Assembly: GCA_030340625.1 (NCBI GenBank)
Contig: JAOPHQ010000581.1
Span: forward strand, 62,001-126,000
Source of the DNA: Merluccius polli
Taxonomy: Eukaryota > Chordata > Actinopteri > Gadiformes > Merlucciidae
DNA: 64,000 nt
Reading direction: 5' to 3'
Below are positions 30,150-41,753 of the stretch, piece after piece (position 1 is the first letter of the stretch; the number at the start of each line of letters is the position of its first letter). The notes under the pieces were generated by a model, which saw nothing but the letters and a program-made list of their open reading frames with translations, was not told the DNA's origin and ran no database searches. The translations under genes and the position numbers were made by a program.

Positions 30150-30895
30150 ATATATATATATTGTCAACAGAAGTATTGTACTGTATTGTCGACTCTGAAG
30201 TAGCCTAGGCTATGGATTTTGGCTTTTGATACTCCGTTATGCAGTCTTTTTCTCGCCCCCATCATTGCCTAAATGTCAACACAAAGTGACGCCCTTGGCT
30301 TTAGCCTAGCAAAGTGTAATTACAAAGTAGACAAATTATGTAAATGCACACATAGGTCTAACCTGAAATATTAACTAACCTAAAGTTTAATTAACCTAAA
30401 GTTTAGTCTAACCCTAACATCAAATTAGAAAATATGTGCATGATAATTGTTAAATGACTATCCCCTATTCAACCTAGGAAACACTGTCTTCAGTATTAGC
30501 CTTAGTAGCCATTAGTTGCTGGCCTATTTATTAGTTCACATCAGAAGCGAATTAAGCTGCAAAGACGCTTTGGTCGCTCATAAAGTATCGCTGCAAATAT
30601 TTCTGTTCTCTTTTGTCGCTCAAGTAGCTCATGACGTACAATTCGATTTTGCAGACGTATGCTTTTAGTACAGACAGCCATATCAAAGAGTGAACGCTTC
30701 GACAGCCAGTAGGACAGTGATTCCCCTCCAATATAAAGAAAACTATCCTAAAATTTAATTACAACCGAGAACAAAAACACGTTGCGTGCTGTAGTAGGCT
30801 AGTTAAAATATGTTTCACTGATCTGCATCTGCAAATCATGATCTGCACTCATTCGTCGCACACTCAAACAAATTGACAGGAGTGATAAGAGACGA
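30150..30895. other. Unassigned intergenic or old-repeat sequence
   Basis: No gene, repeat family or structure recognised. It separates two hAT elements. Confidence 0.4.
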
Positions 30896-31025
30896 GATAT
30901 ATCCATGGGCGTCACCATAATATAATTGGGGGGGGGGACACGTCCCCCCCACCCTTGAAAAAAAGTCGTTTGGACCCCCCCACATTTGCCATCAAAAATA
31001 TTAGTGCATGACTGGTCTACTAGTC

Positions 31026-31292
31026 CAGTACCTACAACCGATGGGGGGGGGGGGGGGTGTGCTCGATTGTAACACACCCCGGACCTACGACCGGGGGGGG
31101 GGGTGCACGCAACCGTAACCCACCCCGGACCTACGACCGGCGCGGGGGGGGGTGCGCGCGATCGTAACCCACCCTGGACCTACAACCGGCGGGGGGGGGG
31201 GGGGGGGGGGGGGGGTCCACGCGATCGTAACCCATCCCGGATCTCACGTACCCCCTGGAGTGCCTTCAAGTAACCCCATTTGAGAACCACTG
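31026..31292. mobile_element. Small hAT MITE filled by poly-G minisatellite
   Basis: Right end TTTGAGAACCACTG (CAGTGGTTCTCAAA reversed) and left end CAGTACCTACAACCG. TSD TACTAGTC/TACTACTC (31018-31025, 31293-31300; 7 of 8). The interior is four units GGACCTACGACCG, G-run, GTGCGCGCGATCGTAACCCA: the reverse complement of the poly-C minisatellite in Harbinger-A. Confidence 0.75.
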
Positions 31293-32001
31293 TACTACTC
31301 CATCGTTCTTTCCATTGCTTCACAATCAAATCCGCTCCACTTTATCAGTAGAGGGAATACCCATATAAATAGAAATCCACTCCGCGTTTTCCTGTTTTTT
31401 AACAAACAAAGCAGCAGCATCACGCACGCATTCAAAACACGCACCGAAGCAAGCCTATGTTGAGAGTCGGATCAACGACAGGCAGCGATAGACTTCAGAA
31501 ACACAGACTGAACGCTGAACACAGTCACTTCAGCAACACAGACATAGGTTGATTCTAATTTAGGCTCTGAGTAGCCTAGGTACACATTTTGTTTCCTCAT
31601 AACTTTTATTTCAAGAGACGTTTTGTTGCATGACATTAATGTAGGGCTATACTGTATGTTGCCTCAAAGTTACCTCATTCTTTTCTAATTCACTCTCAGA
31701 TTTTTTAAATCCTCATATTTTGCTCTCATTAAGAGAATAAAGTGTCAAAAAAGTTGTCAGTGTCAGTCCTCTGTGTATTACACCAGACGTAATAGTAGTC
31801 AGTAATTGCAGACCATGCCAACTCCAAGGAAAATCAATGAAAGAGGAAGATCATCTTAAATCTAAAAAAATGGTAAAATGCACCAGAATGCGGGAAATTG
31901 CATCTACTTCTTTCAAATTTTTCTGGGGGGAGGACCCCCAGAGCCCCCATCAAAATATGTCCCCTGTATCTACCCTGGTTAAAAAAACGCTGTACGCCTC
32001 A

Positions 32002-32906
32002 CAAGGGCGTAGATTTGCGTGGGGACCGAAGGACATGTCCCCACCAATATTCAATAACGACTGAAATGTCCCCACCAATATTGAGGCAAACGGAAAAAAG
32101 CGCCTTGCGCGTTACACAAAGGGTTAAATAAATTTCGACGTCCGTAATCTAGGTACCGCCTCCAAAAATACGTCTTGAGGGTCTGGTCTGGTCAGGTCTG
32201 TTTTTTTATTGGCTTAGCTCCCTGTATCAAACTATATAGGCTACTCCCCCTCAACACTGCCTGTATACTGACGATTCCCAATACCTTAGAGGCGCGTTCA
32301 CTAAACCTTACCACTGTAGGCCTACTTTAGCCAATCGGTAATAGGGTAGGGGCTGGTCTTGGGTTTTGGCCAATCAGATTAATTCAGCAGTCACTCCACG
32401 TGCGAATGTGATGGATACAATTCTAAATGTACGTGTCCGATTTTAATAAAAAATGGATGTCTCCTTGTTCATGCCCTTTAGTCAATGGTAAGGCTACTAA
32501 TCAATTCCTAGTTACTTTTGAGTATTATATTGCCACCGACTGACCTTTCTTGGTAGAGCTGTAGTATCCGTAGTCTCAGTAGCCTATGCTATACAAGCAA
32601 TACGTATGCTAAGTGACTAGTTAAAAGCAGGGATGAATTTCTGAACAAGCCTACCAGGCTCAGGGTCCCAAGAGCTCTGGTGCTTTACATAAAGATGCCA
32701 CTGTGATATAGGCTTGTATTGGGTTTGTGCATGTCATGTGTGAATAATGTCCATTTATATCCAAAAAAAGTAATCAGAATTGCCAGATAATTACGTTGTT
32801 ATATCTTGGCTTAGGGGGTAGGGTTAACCCCCCCCCCCCCTTTTTTTTTTACTATCACCCCTGTAGTAGTGTCCCCACCAAAGCTCAGACCAAACCTACG
32901 CCCTTG
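32002..32906. mobile_element. Non-autonomous hAT, 905 bp
   Basis: Inverted ends CAAGGGCGTAGATTTG and CAAACCTACGCCCTTG (one mismatch) flanked by an exact 8-bp TSD ACGCCTCA (31994-32001, 32907-32914). Subterminal TGTCCCCACCA occurs on both sides. No ORF of note. Confidence 0.92.
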
Positions 32907-33396
32907 ACGCCTCATACTGATGTCCACAACCACTTTATTCTTTCTTGGAAGGTATGGAACACTGTGAAAACTGCAGCAAAGTAAAACACATTTCACACAC
33001 ATTATTTTCACAGATGTTTCTAATACAATACACAATACATACATACAATATTGTGAATAATTACCGTTTCGCCTGCTTAGCCAGTAGTAGACAGTCCTCT
33101 CTCGTCTCTTTCTGTCTCTTTCTGTTTCCCTCGCTTTCCTCACTGACTATTTCCGGTGGCGTTTGACTTTGACCATTAAACATTTAAATTTTGACAGCAG
33201 AACCATGAACTAGACTAAATTTACTTTCCATCATTAACTTATATAACGTAATAAAATAAACATAATAAAATAACAGAAATCAAATGACAATTGTACTCGT
33301 AACTTCCGGTGTTGTCACAGTAACACATTGCCGTAGCCATAGCGGCAGCTACATCCCCCCCACTCACAAAAAGCTGATGACGCCCTTGGATATATC

Positions 33397-33997
33397 ACTA
33401 AAAGCCACCGGGAGAAATCTGACTGGCCTGCCCCCCCCAGTTGTGCAGGGTAACCATGAATGAGATAAAGGGAGTAAGCAAGTGGTACAAATATTGGTTG
33501 GACTTTGACTTAATGAAATAGTATAGTCTGGGAGATTTTTGCGGAGGGAAGAGCCTTGAAGTGGAATAATAATGAATACTGCGTAGGGCCGGCTTGCACA
33601 CGTCTCGCGGCCGCTCACATTAAATGTGGGCTGGTCCACCTGACTTCGCAGGCCGGCCGACCGGGAAAACTCCCGATGGTCCCGACGGCCACTACGCCAC
33701 TGCTTGTGATTTATCCCTCATCTTGTCGATTAGTTTGTGTATGTGACGATTTCAAAAACTTGTTTTGTTTAAAGCATGACTACACGCGATTGGTTTGATT
33801 GGTGGTATGGAGAGTCGCCAGTTTCAGTCGTCATTTTGAATGTACTGTAGGAACCAACAAAGTACAGTAGGAACCAAAGTGCCGGTGTTCCCTGGGATCC
33901 ATGCAAGTGAAGAGCGTCTACATTCCGATTGGTTGTCAGTGTTTTGCCGCCGAAATGCGTCATAGTAATTTGCATAAAGTTCAACCAGAGAATGTCT
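33397..33997. other. Unassigned flank with a possible hAT end
   Basis: CGACGGCCACTACGCCACTG near 33685-33703 resembles the end of a hAT (CAGTGGCGTAG reversed), but no partner end was found. No gene. Confidence 0.35.
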
Positions 33998-34231
33998 GGG
34001 GCCGTATTCACAAAGGATCTTAGCGCTAAAAGTAGCTCCTAACTGGCGAATTTAGGAGAAACTCCTAAAAATAATGGGCGTGTCAGTCTTAAATTTAGGA
34101 CTCCTAATTTTTTTCACTAAGAGCAATTCACAAAGTATTTTAGGCCTAAAAGTAACACCTAAGTCTAGGAGAGCCTAAAAGTCCTCGAGAGGACTCCTAA
34201 CTCACTAAGACCTATTCACAAAGAATCGGAA

Positions 34232-34465
34232 AATGACTGCGAGACGAAATGTTTTGGAGACAATGGAAGACTGAATTGATCAAGAGATATAGGCTAAACC
34301 GTGAGGGTATAAAACTTGTTGTGCAATTAGTGCGGGATGCAATAACACCCCCGACTAACAGGAATAACTCAATTAGGAAATAAAATGTTTGGCAACACGA
34401 TATTTAGCAACAGGGAAAATGCAACTTTGCAATGCCGACGATTTAGGAATATCGCAACCATCAGT
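34232..34465 (+). pseudogene. Harbinger-C transposase, N-terminal part
   Basis: In shifting frames I read KTELIKRYRLNREGIKLVVQ, then RDAITPPTNRNNSI, a TAA, and LATRYLATGKMQLCNADDLG followed by ISQPSV. This is the helix-turn-helix region preceding the DDE core of Harbinger transposases (rYlatGs... lGisqpsvS). Frameshifts and a stop make it dead. The next codons (SAINQTINAL) resume at 35952 after the insertion. Confidence 0.8.
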
Positions 34466-35948
34466 CAGTACGTTTACATGACACTCAAGAAAGTCGACAT
34501 ATTGGCTTAGTCCAACTATGATTGGATTACTAAAATGCATGTATACACCTTAGTCGAGCTATAATCGATTCGAATCGACTTACTCATTGTCGAGTTAAGA
34601 CCCCTAGATTATGCGATTCATAGTCGAGCTAAGCGTGCATGTAGCCAATTGAATTGGACTATGCGTTGAATTGCGTTCTGCGCATGCTCGAGATCTCTTC
34701 CCGGGGCCGTGAGCCGGAAGTAGAAAGAGACGATAGTCGTGTTGTTGTTGTTGTCGCCGCCGTCGGATAAGGGATAACGAGAAACGGCGATTTATTTAAA
34801 AAGGTGGCGCAGAAGATGGAGGAAGCCGGTGAATTAGTTACCCCCTATACATGCATTCATTAAAGGTGGAAGCACACGGACACTACGCTTCCATTTCACC
34901 CAAGGCTGAATTAAAAGTACATGTTTTTCTAAATGTGGGTCATCAACGAGGTTGTAAAGTAGTAACTTCGGGCACATCTGTCAAAATAAATGTTTTTTTC
35001 TCCCGACGTGTTTACGATCTTTATTCATTCATTGCGCCGTGGCGGGGAATGTATATGGACGGGCGGCGGAGGGGCTGTTCTGGTGGGAGAAATGTTTTCA
35101 GCAGACAGCTGTCAACTAACTTTGGGTCGGCGGTGTATTTAAAAAGCTGGCGCAGAAGATGGAGGAAGCCGGTGCCGTGCCAATGTAGTTACCCCCTATA
35201 AGGAGTGTATCATCATCAACGTGCATTCAGAACACACTACGCTTCGATTTAACCTAAGGCTGAATTAAAAGTCCATGTTTTTCTAAATGTTGCTCATCAA
35301 CAAGGTTGTAAAATAACTACGATCTTTATTCATTCATTGCGCCGAGGCCGAACTGACGGCGGTATTCTCTGATATTATGAATCTTATAGACTGCGTCGGG
35401 TTCTCCGGCTCTCTGGTACTTCCACAACAAGTGAAGACTCCTAGTCGGGTTTATCTCGCCCATGGGGAAAAGGAATTGGGGGAAATTAGCTTTGGCTTTG
35501 ACTCTCTGAAGTCCAGATTGAAACGCGACATGGAGGAGAAAGCGATGTTTCAGCAGACAGCTGTCAGTTCACTTCGGGTCCATATCATTTCTCCGACGCT
35601 CCATTGTTCCTCTCGGTCGTATGCGGACTGCTCCGCCGGAGGAGTCGGCATACGACCGAGAGGTCGGAGAAATGATATGGACCCGAAGTGAACTGACAGC
35701 TGTCTACTGAAAACATATTTCTCGAATGAGTTTGTTGTTGCTGGTGACGTAAAGAGGTCAACCGGTGGCTCTATTAGCACTAGTTGAAATGGGCACAGCG
35801 CCACCTATCGTACCGGGGCATTACACGCTTCGGCCAATGAATCGATTTACTCGCCGCCATGTATACGCGGACAATTACAGTTGTCCAATTGCGGAGCATA
35901 GACGAGCTATGGCTTTAATCGAAATAATCTGTGCATGTAAACGTACTG
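34466..35948. mobile_element. DNA transposon with CAGTACGTTTACATG ends, 1.48 kb, unclassified
   Basis: Left CAGTACGTTTACATG and right CATGTAAACGTACTG are perfect 15-bp inverted repeats; flanking AGT (34463-34465, 35949-35951) suggests a 3-bp TSD. It splits the transposase of Harbinger-C. Inside there are partial tandem duplications (AGAAGATGGAGGAAGCCGGT at 34811 and 35153; CAGCAGACAGCTGTCA at 35100 and 35551) and a long hairpin (35556-35704). No transposase found. Confidence 0.75.
35556..35704. repeat. Long inverted repeat (hairpin)
   Basis: Two nearly perfect arms, GACAGCTGTCAGTTCACTTC onward through CGGGTCCATATCATTTCTCC and CTCTCGGTCGTATG, pair with their complement, leaving a loop with TCCGCCGGA. 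An 8-10-bp bulge (GCTCCATTGTTC) is present in one arm only. Confidence 0.85.
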
Positions 35949-36097
35949 AGTCAGCCATAAACCAAACCATCAACGCGCTCTGTAGACCACATATCAATTA
36001 AATTAAATTCAAACATTATTAAGGACACATCTCATGAAAGGTCCATAACACCAAAACAACACAATAATAATAAAATAATAAAAATAGAATAAAAAAT

Positions 36098-36300
<203 letters not shown>

Positions 36301-36379
36301 AATTACGATTCCACAATGATCCTATATTTACATACAGGCTAGAAGAGCTGCCAGAGCTCAGTTCAAAGTTGGTTAAGGC

Positions 36380-36790
36380 TGAAATAATACCATTAATATC
36401 ATCCAACAGTTTATCCGGTTTCCTTTGGACAATCAACAACTACACAGGATCAAAGCCAACTTCATGGCATGCAGGTAAGCCCGGTGTGGTCGGTGCTGTT
36501 GACGGGACGCACTATACAAATAATTGCGCCATCAAAAGATGAGGACGTGTTCGTCAATAGAAAGAAAGTACATACATCAACACGCAGATTGTTTTTGATG
36601 CAACTTTTAACATTCTTGATGTTGTTGCAAAGTGGCCTGGGTCTACCCGTGATCCGCGTATTTTAATGGAGAGCGGTCTGAGGCGTGAGGCGCCATGTAC
36701 CAGTTGGGTGTCTTGCTGGGTGACAGCGGCTGTCCCTGCAAGACGTCTTGACACCCTATCTCAGTCCACAACCGGGAGCACAGTTAAAGT
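36380..36790 (+). pseudogene. Harbinger-C transposase, DDE catalytic part
   Basis: After a microsatellite the reading continues with FPLDNQQLHRIKANFMA, then the three acidic regions of the DDE nuclease in different frames: GVVGAVDGTHYT (first Asp), DATFNILDVVAKWPGSTRD (second Asp) and YQLGVLLGDSGCPC (third acidic region, GDSGYP-type motif of Harbingers). Multiple frameshifts. Family assignment is firm because all three signature blocks are in order. Confidence 0.85.
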
Positions 36791-36862
36791 ATAACATGTA
36801 AGTGATTACGCAGATTACGCTTAGTCCTATGCGTAAAAAACATCGTATTAGCTCTTTGTCGC

Positions 36863-37174
36863 TGTGGGGGGGCGTGGTGCATCAGCCGCAAGGGGGAGCT
36901 GTGGAGGGGGCTCGGGAGAGCCGCGCCAGGTGAGAGTGATTGGCACACCTGGGTTCCATCGACGCTAATCACTCTCTCCCTTTATAATGCAGTAGCGTGC
37001 TGGACCCGGGAGATTCCGGACCTGGACACACGGGTTGCCGGCGGAGCCAGAGCTAGGCCCGCGGCGACGCTATAGTGTGTACAGAATTATATTGTATGCA
37101 AATAAACCTGGTGAAACTGGCGGAGCGATTCATTCCTTTATATCGAACCCCGGGTGGCATCATACAACGCCACA
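36863..37174 (+). mobile_element. Solo LTR, 312 bp
   Basis: Begins TGTGGGGGGGCGTGG and ends CATACAACGCCACA, with inverted TGTGG/CCACA edges and an exact 5-bp TSD GTCGC (36858-36862 and 37175-37179). AATAAA (CAAATAAACCTG) lies near 37100, supporting plus orientation. It probably belongs to a Ty3/gypsy family. It lies between the transposase and right end of Harbinger-C. Confidence 0.88.
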
Positions 37175-37284
37175 GTCGCCTTTTATTTGTTGAATCCATA
37201 TTTATTATTGCACTCCTAGCGGTAAGATAAAATGCTTTGTGAATACAGCCTGTCTAATAAGGAGAACCCGGTTTACATACGGGT

Positions 37285-38045
37285 TCTGAACTGTTGCAGT
37301 TCCCCTCTGGTTCCATGTGAGGGCGCTCACAGGACGAGTGCAGAATGAATGGCTGTCTATGGAGCTATACCCCTCAAACTCCACTTTTCTCAGGATATAA
37401 TTTTTGGTCTAGTAATTTGAATGTTGCTTTCAAAAGGGGATGCAAAGAAATTACACATTGCTGGGTGTTAGATTTTTTAGAGTCACTTATTTGCTTTAAA
37501 AAAGTCTTTTAAAATGTCAATGACGTCATACACATCTTACGACCAGAGATACTGCTTTACAGCAAGCCTCTCCCTTTCCCTCAAGGCATCGACAACACAG
37601 CGGACACAGGTTAGGCTCTCTCCCTGTCAATACAAACAATTCAACCAAAAAAAGTTGCTGTGTTAAAAAAAAAAGAACTTGGGCGAAAAAGTCCACCTTA
37701 ACATTCTGGTCCCGCTTCGGATGCCAAGATGCCATCAAGCAGGATCTCTGGTCGTAATCAGTCCTTCACTGACCAATCAGCGTTCATTAGCAGAATGCTA
37801 GCGTGTTATGGGCAACAACAACTCGTCCTGTAAGAAATCGAAAGGACATAAGTACTCGTTCATTCAACTTTCGATCTATAACCCATGTTGAACTTGTAAA
37901 AACTACAATCAAATCTGAGATTTCTCAATGAGAATCAGGTGAAAGAGACAAATTTAGCCGTCTAGCTCCATCTGCTCCCATTCATTCTGCACTCATGGGC
38001 GATCGCCCCCAGTGGAGCTCTGGTGGAACTGCAACCAAAATTCGG
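37285..38045. mobile_element. MITE-like element with ~80-bp imperfect terminal inverted repeats
   Basis: 37293-37375 (CTGTTGCAGTTCC, then GAGTGCAGAATGAATG and TATGGAGCTA) and 37955-38036 (TAGCTCCATC, CATTCATTCTGCACTC and GGAACTGCAAC) are inverted copies. No TSD settled and no ORF. Superfamily unknown. Confidence 0.65.
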
Positions 38046-38339
38046 TACAATGGGACTTAATAGGGAGTGGACAGGCTCTCCGTAGACGGGCTCTGGTTCA
38101 ACCGTCTTCAACTTTTTTTGGTCGCTCTGATCGCTCAACTTTTGCCGCTGGTAGAGTTTGTCGCTTGTGTCGTTTTGGTCGCTCTTGCCCATAGAAAGTG
38201 AATGACTTCCGGTGATTTGTCAGCTTAATTCGCATCTCACGGTGAAGGATTGTCTTGTTTGGGTGTTGGAAATGGGAAATTCTCAAAGTAAGAAATGCCT
38301 TGGCCTAAGCCCTAATAAATGAACACAAAAAAACATTAC
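38046..38339. other. Unassigned spacer
   Basis: Contains GGTCGCTCTGATCGCTC and similar repeated GTCGCT motifs (38118-38185), a possible DNA-transposon end that resembles GTCGCTC motifs at 30560-30620. No gene. Confidence 0.35.
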
Positions 38340-38344
38340 AATAC

Positions 38345-39656
38345 TGTAATGTATTGGGATTTATGTTTAGGCACAGGCTCATCGGGTACTAACCCAGGTG
38401 GGATTGATTACCTGGAGGCTACGTACTAACCCAGGTGGGACTGATGACGGGTGTATGCTATGACTAGTGTTGTTTTTGGCGGCCTGTTTTCATTTTAGTC
38501 TTAGTCTAGTCTTTGTGTCAAACTGTCATTTTAGTCTTTATTAGTTTTAGTCACGTTTGTACTATTTTAGTCTAGTCAAGTTTCAGTCGACTAAAAGTCT
38601 GAGCATTTTAGTCTTATTTTAGTCAGAATTATCCATGACTATTTTTGTCTAGTTTTAGTCGACGAAAACTGATGACATTTTAGTCTAGTTTTAGTTAATG
38701 AACATTGTATTTTAGTCTCTTTTTAGTAATGCAATTCTATTTAAACCAGTAAATATAGTACAAGTACCTAGTATAGTATAGACAAAACCAAAATGTTCTT
38801 TAAGTCACCCATTTCACAAGTCAAACAAGGTTATCTTATTATTATATTATTGTTACCTTATAGACTCAAGAAAACATTCAATTCCAGACATGGAAGACGC
38901 TCTGATTTGAATTTACAACATATTTATTTTACCCACCAAACATGTAAGAAGTACACACACATGGCTAACCTGCCAGGTTTTGTTTGAGCTTTAAGGCCTT
39001 TACACACCGCGTGACGAATAAACGACACGAAAATGTATACTCGCCTATTTCACATCAAAACTATTCATAGCGGCAGCGATGCGAATCTGCGACAGTTGCG
39101 ACATTTGTTCAATACAAGTGAAGCGGCTTTTTCGCCGCGTAATATTTGCGTTCTGTGTGAAAGTACTCATGACAAAAACAACAGTAAGAAAACTCATATT
39201 TACGTGCGAATTAATCACAGGAAAAAAAAAACGCCCCGGTGTGTAAAGGCCTTTAACTTGCCGCGAGTGGGGATTGAGGAAGTGACGTCGCTTGCGTCTT
39301 CGCAGTGCGCTGATGCAGCCCCGAGACTCAGGAAACAGAAATATTTCAAAATAATAATAATAGCGGGACGAAATGAACGGGACGAAAAGAGTTTTTATTT
39401 TGAAAACCACATTTAGTCCCGTTTTTATTCGTCAACAATATTGCATTATAAATTTGATTATAGTTTTCGTCACATGACCACCATTTTCGTTGCGTCTCGT
39501 CTCGTTTTCGTCACGTGATAAAGGTTCGTTGACGACGATATTTAGTCATAATTTTCGTTGACGAAAGCATCACTAGCTATGACTTGGTGCCAGGTTCGAA
39601 GTAAAGGATTTCATTGACTAAACCACGTCTCTCTCGTCTTTATGAGGGATCTTACA
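38345..39656 (+). repeat. gypsy 5' LTR, interrupted by a hAT
   Basis: Starts TGTAATGTATTGGG, ends GAGGGATCTTACA. The internal direct repeat GTACTAACCCAGGTGGGA occurs twice. Followed by TGGCGACGAGGATGGG, the usual start of the primer-binding region in many gypsy elements. Confidence 0.92.
38465..39575. mobile_element. Non-autonomous hAT in the 5' LTR, 1.1 kb
   Basis: Ends TAGTGTTG and CATCACTA with an exact 8-bp TSD GCTATGAC (38457-38464, 39576-39583); the 3' LTR shows the empty site. TTTTAGTCTAGTC-like motifs recur at the left and TTTAGTC/CGTTGACGA at the right. No ORF recognised. It must be younger than the gypsy insertion. Confidence 0.93.
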
Positions 39657-39669
39657 CTGGCGACGAGGA

Positions 39670-40066
39670 TGGGATTTATGTTTGTGATTTTTACTGACCA
39701 TAAACCCCTTTTAGGCCTGCTTCACCACTCTAAGCCCATGCCAGCCGTCCTGTCCCCACGCATGCTACGCTGGAGTGTGCTTCTTGGGGCATATGATTAC
39801 GAGTTGTGCTACCGCCCAGGTAAACAGCTGGCCAATGCTGATGCCCTCAGTCGCTTACCACTGCCCACTGTTATGCGTGAGACGCCACCACCCATGGAGG
39901 TGCTCTTACTGGAAATGACGCCTGAAGCCCCACTGAATGCAAAACACATTGCTGCTCTTACTCGGAAGGATCCAGTTCTGTCCCGTGTACTGCGCTGGGT
40001 TCTGCATGGCTGGCCGCTGGATACACCTGACAGCGTTTCAAGCCATTTGTTACCCGGCGCCATGAA
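39670..40066 (+). pseudogene. gypsy RNase H C-terminal part
   Basis: FVIFTDHKPLLGLLHHSKPM, LRWSVLLGAYDYELCYRPGK and LANADALSRLPLP are the RNase H tail and connection motif of gypsy pol. A frameshift at about 40030 moves the following codons (FKPFVTRRHELSAHKDCLLWG) into the integrase frame. The 5' side is truncated by the deletion that joins the primer-binding region to RNase H. Confidence 0.88.
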
Positions 40067-41260
40067 CTGTCCGCGCACAAGGACTGCCTATTGTGGGGGA
40101 GTCGTGTGGTTATTCCCAACATGGCGAGGAAGGAGGTACTAACCATGTTGCATGATGCACACCCAGGCATTGTGCATATGAAGGGCCTTGGGAGGAGTTA
40201 TGCCTGGTGGCCGGGCATGGATTCAGAAATAGAGCAGACAGTAAAATCCTGTGAAACCTGCCAGAGATCCCGTCATGCACCACCAACAGCACAGCAACAC
40301 CCTTGGGAGTGGACAACTAAGAAATGGTCCCGGTTGCACATTGACTTCGCTGGTCCATTCCATGGGAAGACATTTCTCATAATTGTGGACTCACACTCTA
40401 AGTGGTTAGATGTTACCATGGTGAGTCCAATGTCATCCTCAGCAGTGATCAGCACATTGAGACTTCTCTTTGCAACCCACGGGTTGCCAGACGTCATTGT
40501 TTCAGACAATGGTGCTGCCTTCACGTCTGAAGAATTCAAAGAGTTTGCCAGGCGGAATGGCATTAGACCAGTGACTACGGCCCCTTACCATCCTCGTTCA
40601 AATGGCCAAGCAGAACGGATGGTCCAGACAACCAAGGAGGCCCTGTCTAGGATCACTGTAGGTGACTGGCAGACACGCCTGGCTAGGTTTCTGCTGTCAC
40701 AGCACGTCACTCCAAATTCAGCGACAGGGAAGAGCCCTGCCGAACTTCTCATGAACCGGCGACTTACCACTGCCCTTGATCGTATTCACCCTGACTATGA
40801 AAATGAGATGCACCAGAAGCAGGAGGAGAGTGCAGGAAAACTTCAAGGCCCAAATAGATACTTCAGGGCAGAGGACACTGTGTACATGAGGAGCTACACT
40901 GGGGGACACAAGTGGGTCCCTGGCATGATAGCAGAACCTACTGGCCCAGTTTCATATAGAGTGCAGACTCCTGATGGACAAATGCACAGACGCCACGTGG
41001 ATCAGCTGCGTGTTAGAGGGATTTCAGGCATGGATGTGGTCGCTGGAGAATCCATTGTTCCTGGTCAGTGGTCCCCTGAGGATGGGCTGCTTGAGCCTAC
41101 CTCGGCTGAAACACCACAACCCGAGACCAACCGGTCTGTTGACGATCTCTCTGGTCTTGAGGCCATTCCCGAGCCCACTACTCCTCTACAGCGTCCGGCA
41201 AGAGACCGTCGCCCTCCCCGCTACTTGGCTGATTATGTTCACTGGGGGAAAGGGGTGTAA
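40028..41260 (+). CDS. gypsy integrase
   Basis: The integrase inserts the cDNA into the genome. I read the zinc-binding H-H-C-C set (HDAHPGIVHMKG ... CETCQRS), the catalytic Asp in HIDFAGPFHGKTF, the second in IVSDNGAAFTSEEF and the Glu in PRSNGQAERMVQTTKEAL. A C-terminal part ends RRPPRYLADYVHWGKGV with the stop inside the 3' LTR. The domain is uninterrupted, so its codons look intact although the element lacks RT. The annotated Met at 40091 is within the zinc domain; the original product was a pol polyprotein. A purine tract GGGGGAAAGGGG sits right before the 3' LTR. Confidence 0.9.
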
Positions 41261-41448
41261 TGTATTGGGATTTATGTTTAGGCACAGGCTCATCGGGTAC
41301 TAACCCAGGTGGGATTGATTACCTGGAGGCTACGTACTAACCCAGGTGGGACTGATGACGGGTGTATGCTATGACTTGGTGCCAGGTTTGAAGTAAAGGA
41401 TTTCATTGACTAAACCACGTCTCTCTCGTCTTTATGAGGGATCTTACA
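41256..41448 (+). repeat. gypsy 3' LTR
   Basis: 193 bp, uninterrupted. It provides the empty site for the hAT in the 5' LTR. Confidence 0.93.
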
Positions 41449-41753
41449 CATACAATTACATTTAAAACTGATAAAGACGTCTCAAAAGACGCATGTAAAT
41501 GCTATGGATTGTGTAAATCGTATCATAGGAAGGTATTACACTTTTAAAACCATTCTGATTCATAGAAAATATGGCTGGATGGACAGTCAATGTTTCCACA
41601 GGTCTCTTAAAATTCTATGAAAATACAGGCACCATCATCTAAAAAAACGAGTTTCCCCTGGGTCTGCCCGGGTCTATCAGTGGGCGTGTCCCCGTGGGGA
41701 GGGCGGATCACGTGGTACCAGTCGCTGCCCCTGTTGCTGTGGCCAGTGACGTA
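41449..41753. other. Unassigned spacer
   Basis: No ORF or repeat structure recognised apart from GACGTCTCAAAAGACG near 41480. Confidence 0.35.

Larger units (their letters stand above)
30904..33388. mobile_element. hAT-like element, 2.5 kb, with two nested hATs
   Basis: Ends CATGGGCGTCA and TGACGCCCTTG with an exact 8-bp TSD GATATATC (30896-30903 and 33389-33396). Subterminal C/G-runs (GGGGGGACACGTCCCCCCCA) are seen at the left. Insertions at 31026-31292 and 32002-32906 leave about 1.3 kb of its own, without a recognisable transposase. Confidence 0.82.
38345..41448 (+). mobile_element. Ty3/gypsy LTR retrotransposon, internally deleted
   Basis: LTRs at 38345-39656 (193 bp without its nested hAT and the extra TSD) and 41256-41448 (193 bp), TG...CA ends, differing at one position (C at the 5' copy, T at the 3' copy, in GCCAGGTTYGAAG). 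Target flanks AATAC/CATAC agree at 4 of 5 bases. The inside (1.6 kb) retains RNase H and integrase only; gag, protease and most of RT are deleted directly after the primer-binding region. Confidence 0.93.

Noticed and set aside
30799..31077. Possible gene on the minus strand at 30.8-31.08 kb
   Set aside because: It begins in poly-G minisatellite and runs across a hAT end and its TSD.
35377..35691. ORF spanning the hairpin at 35.6 kb
   Set aside because: It reads through both arms of an inverted repeat inside a non-coding transposon; no domain.
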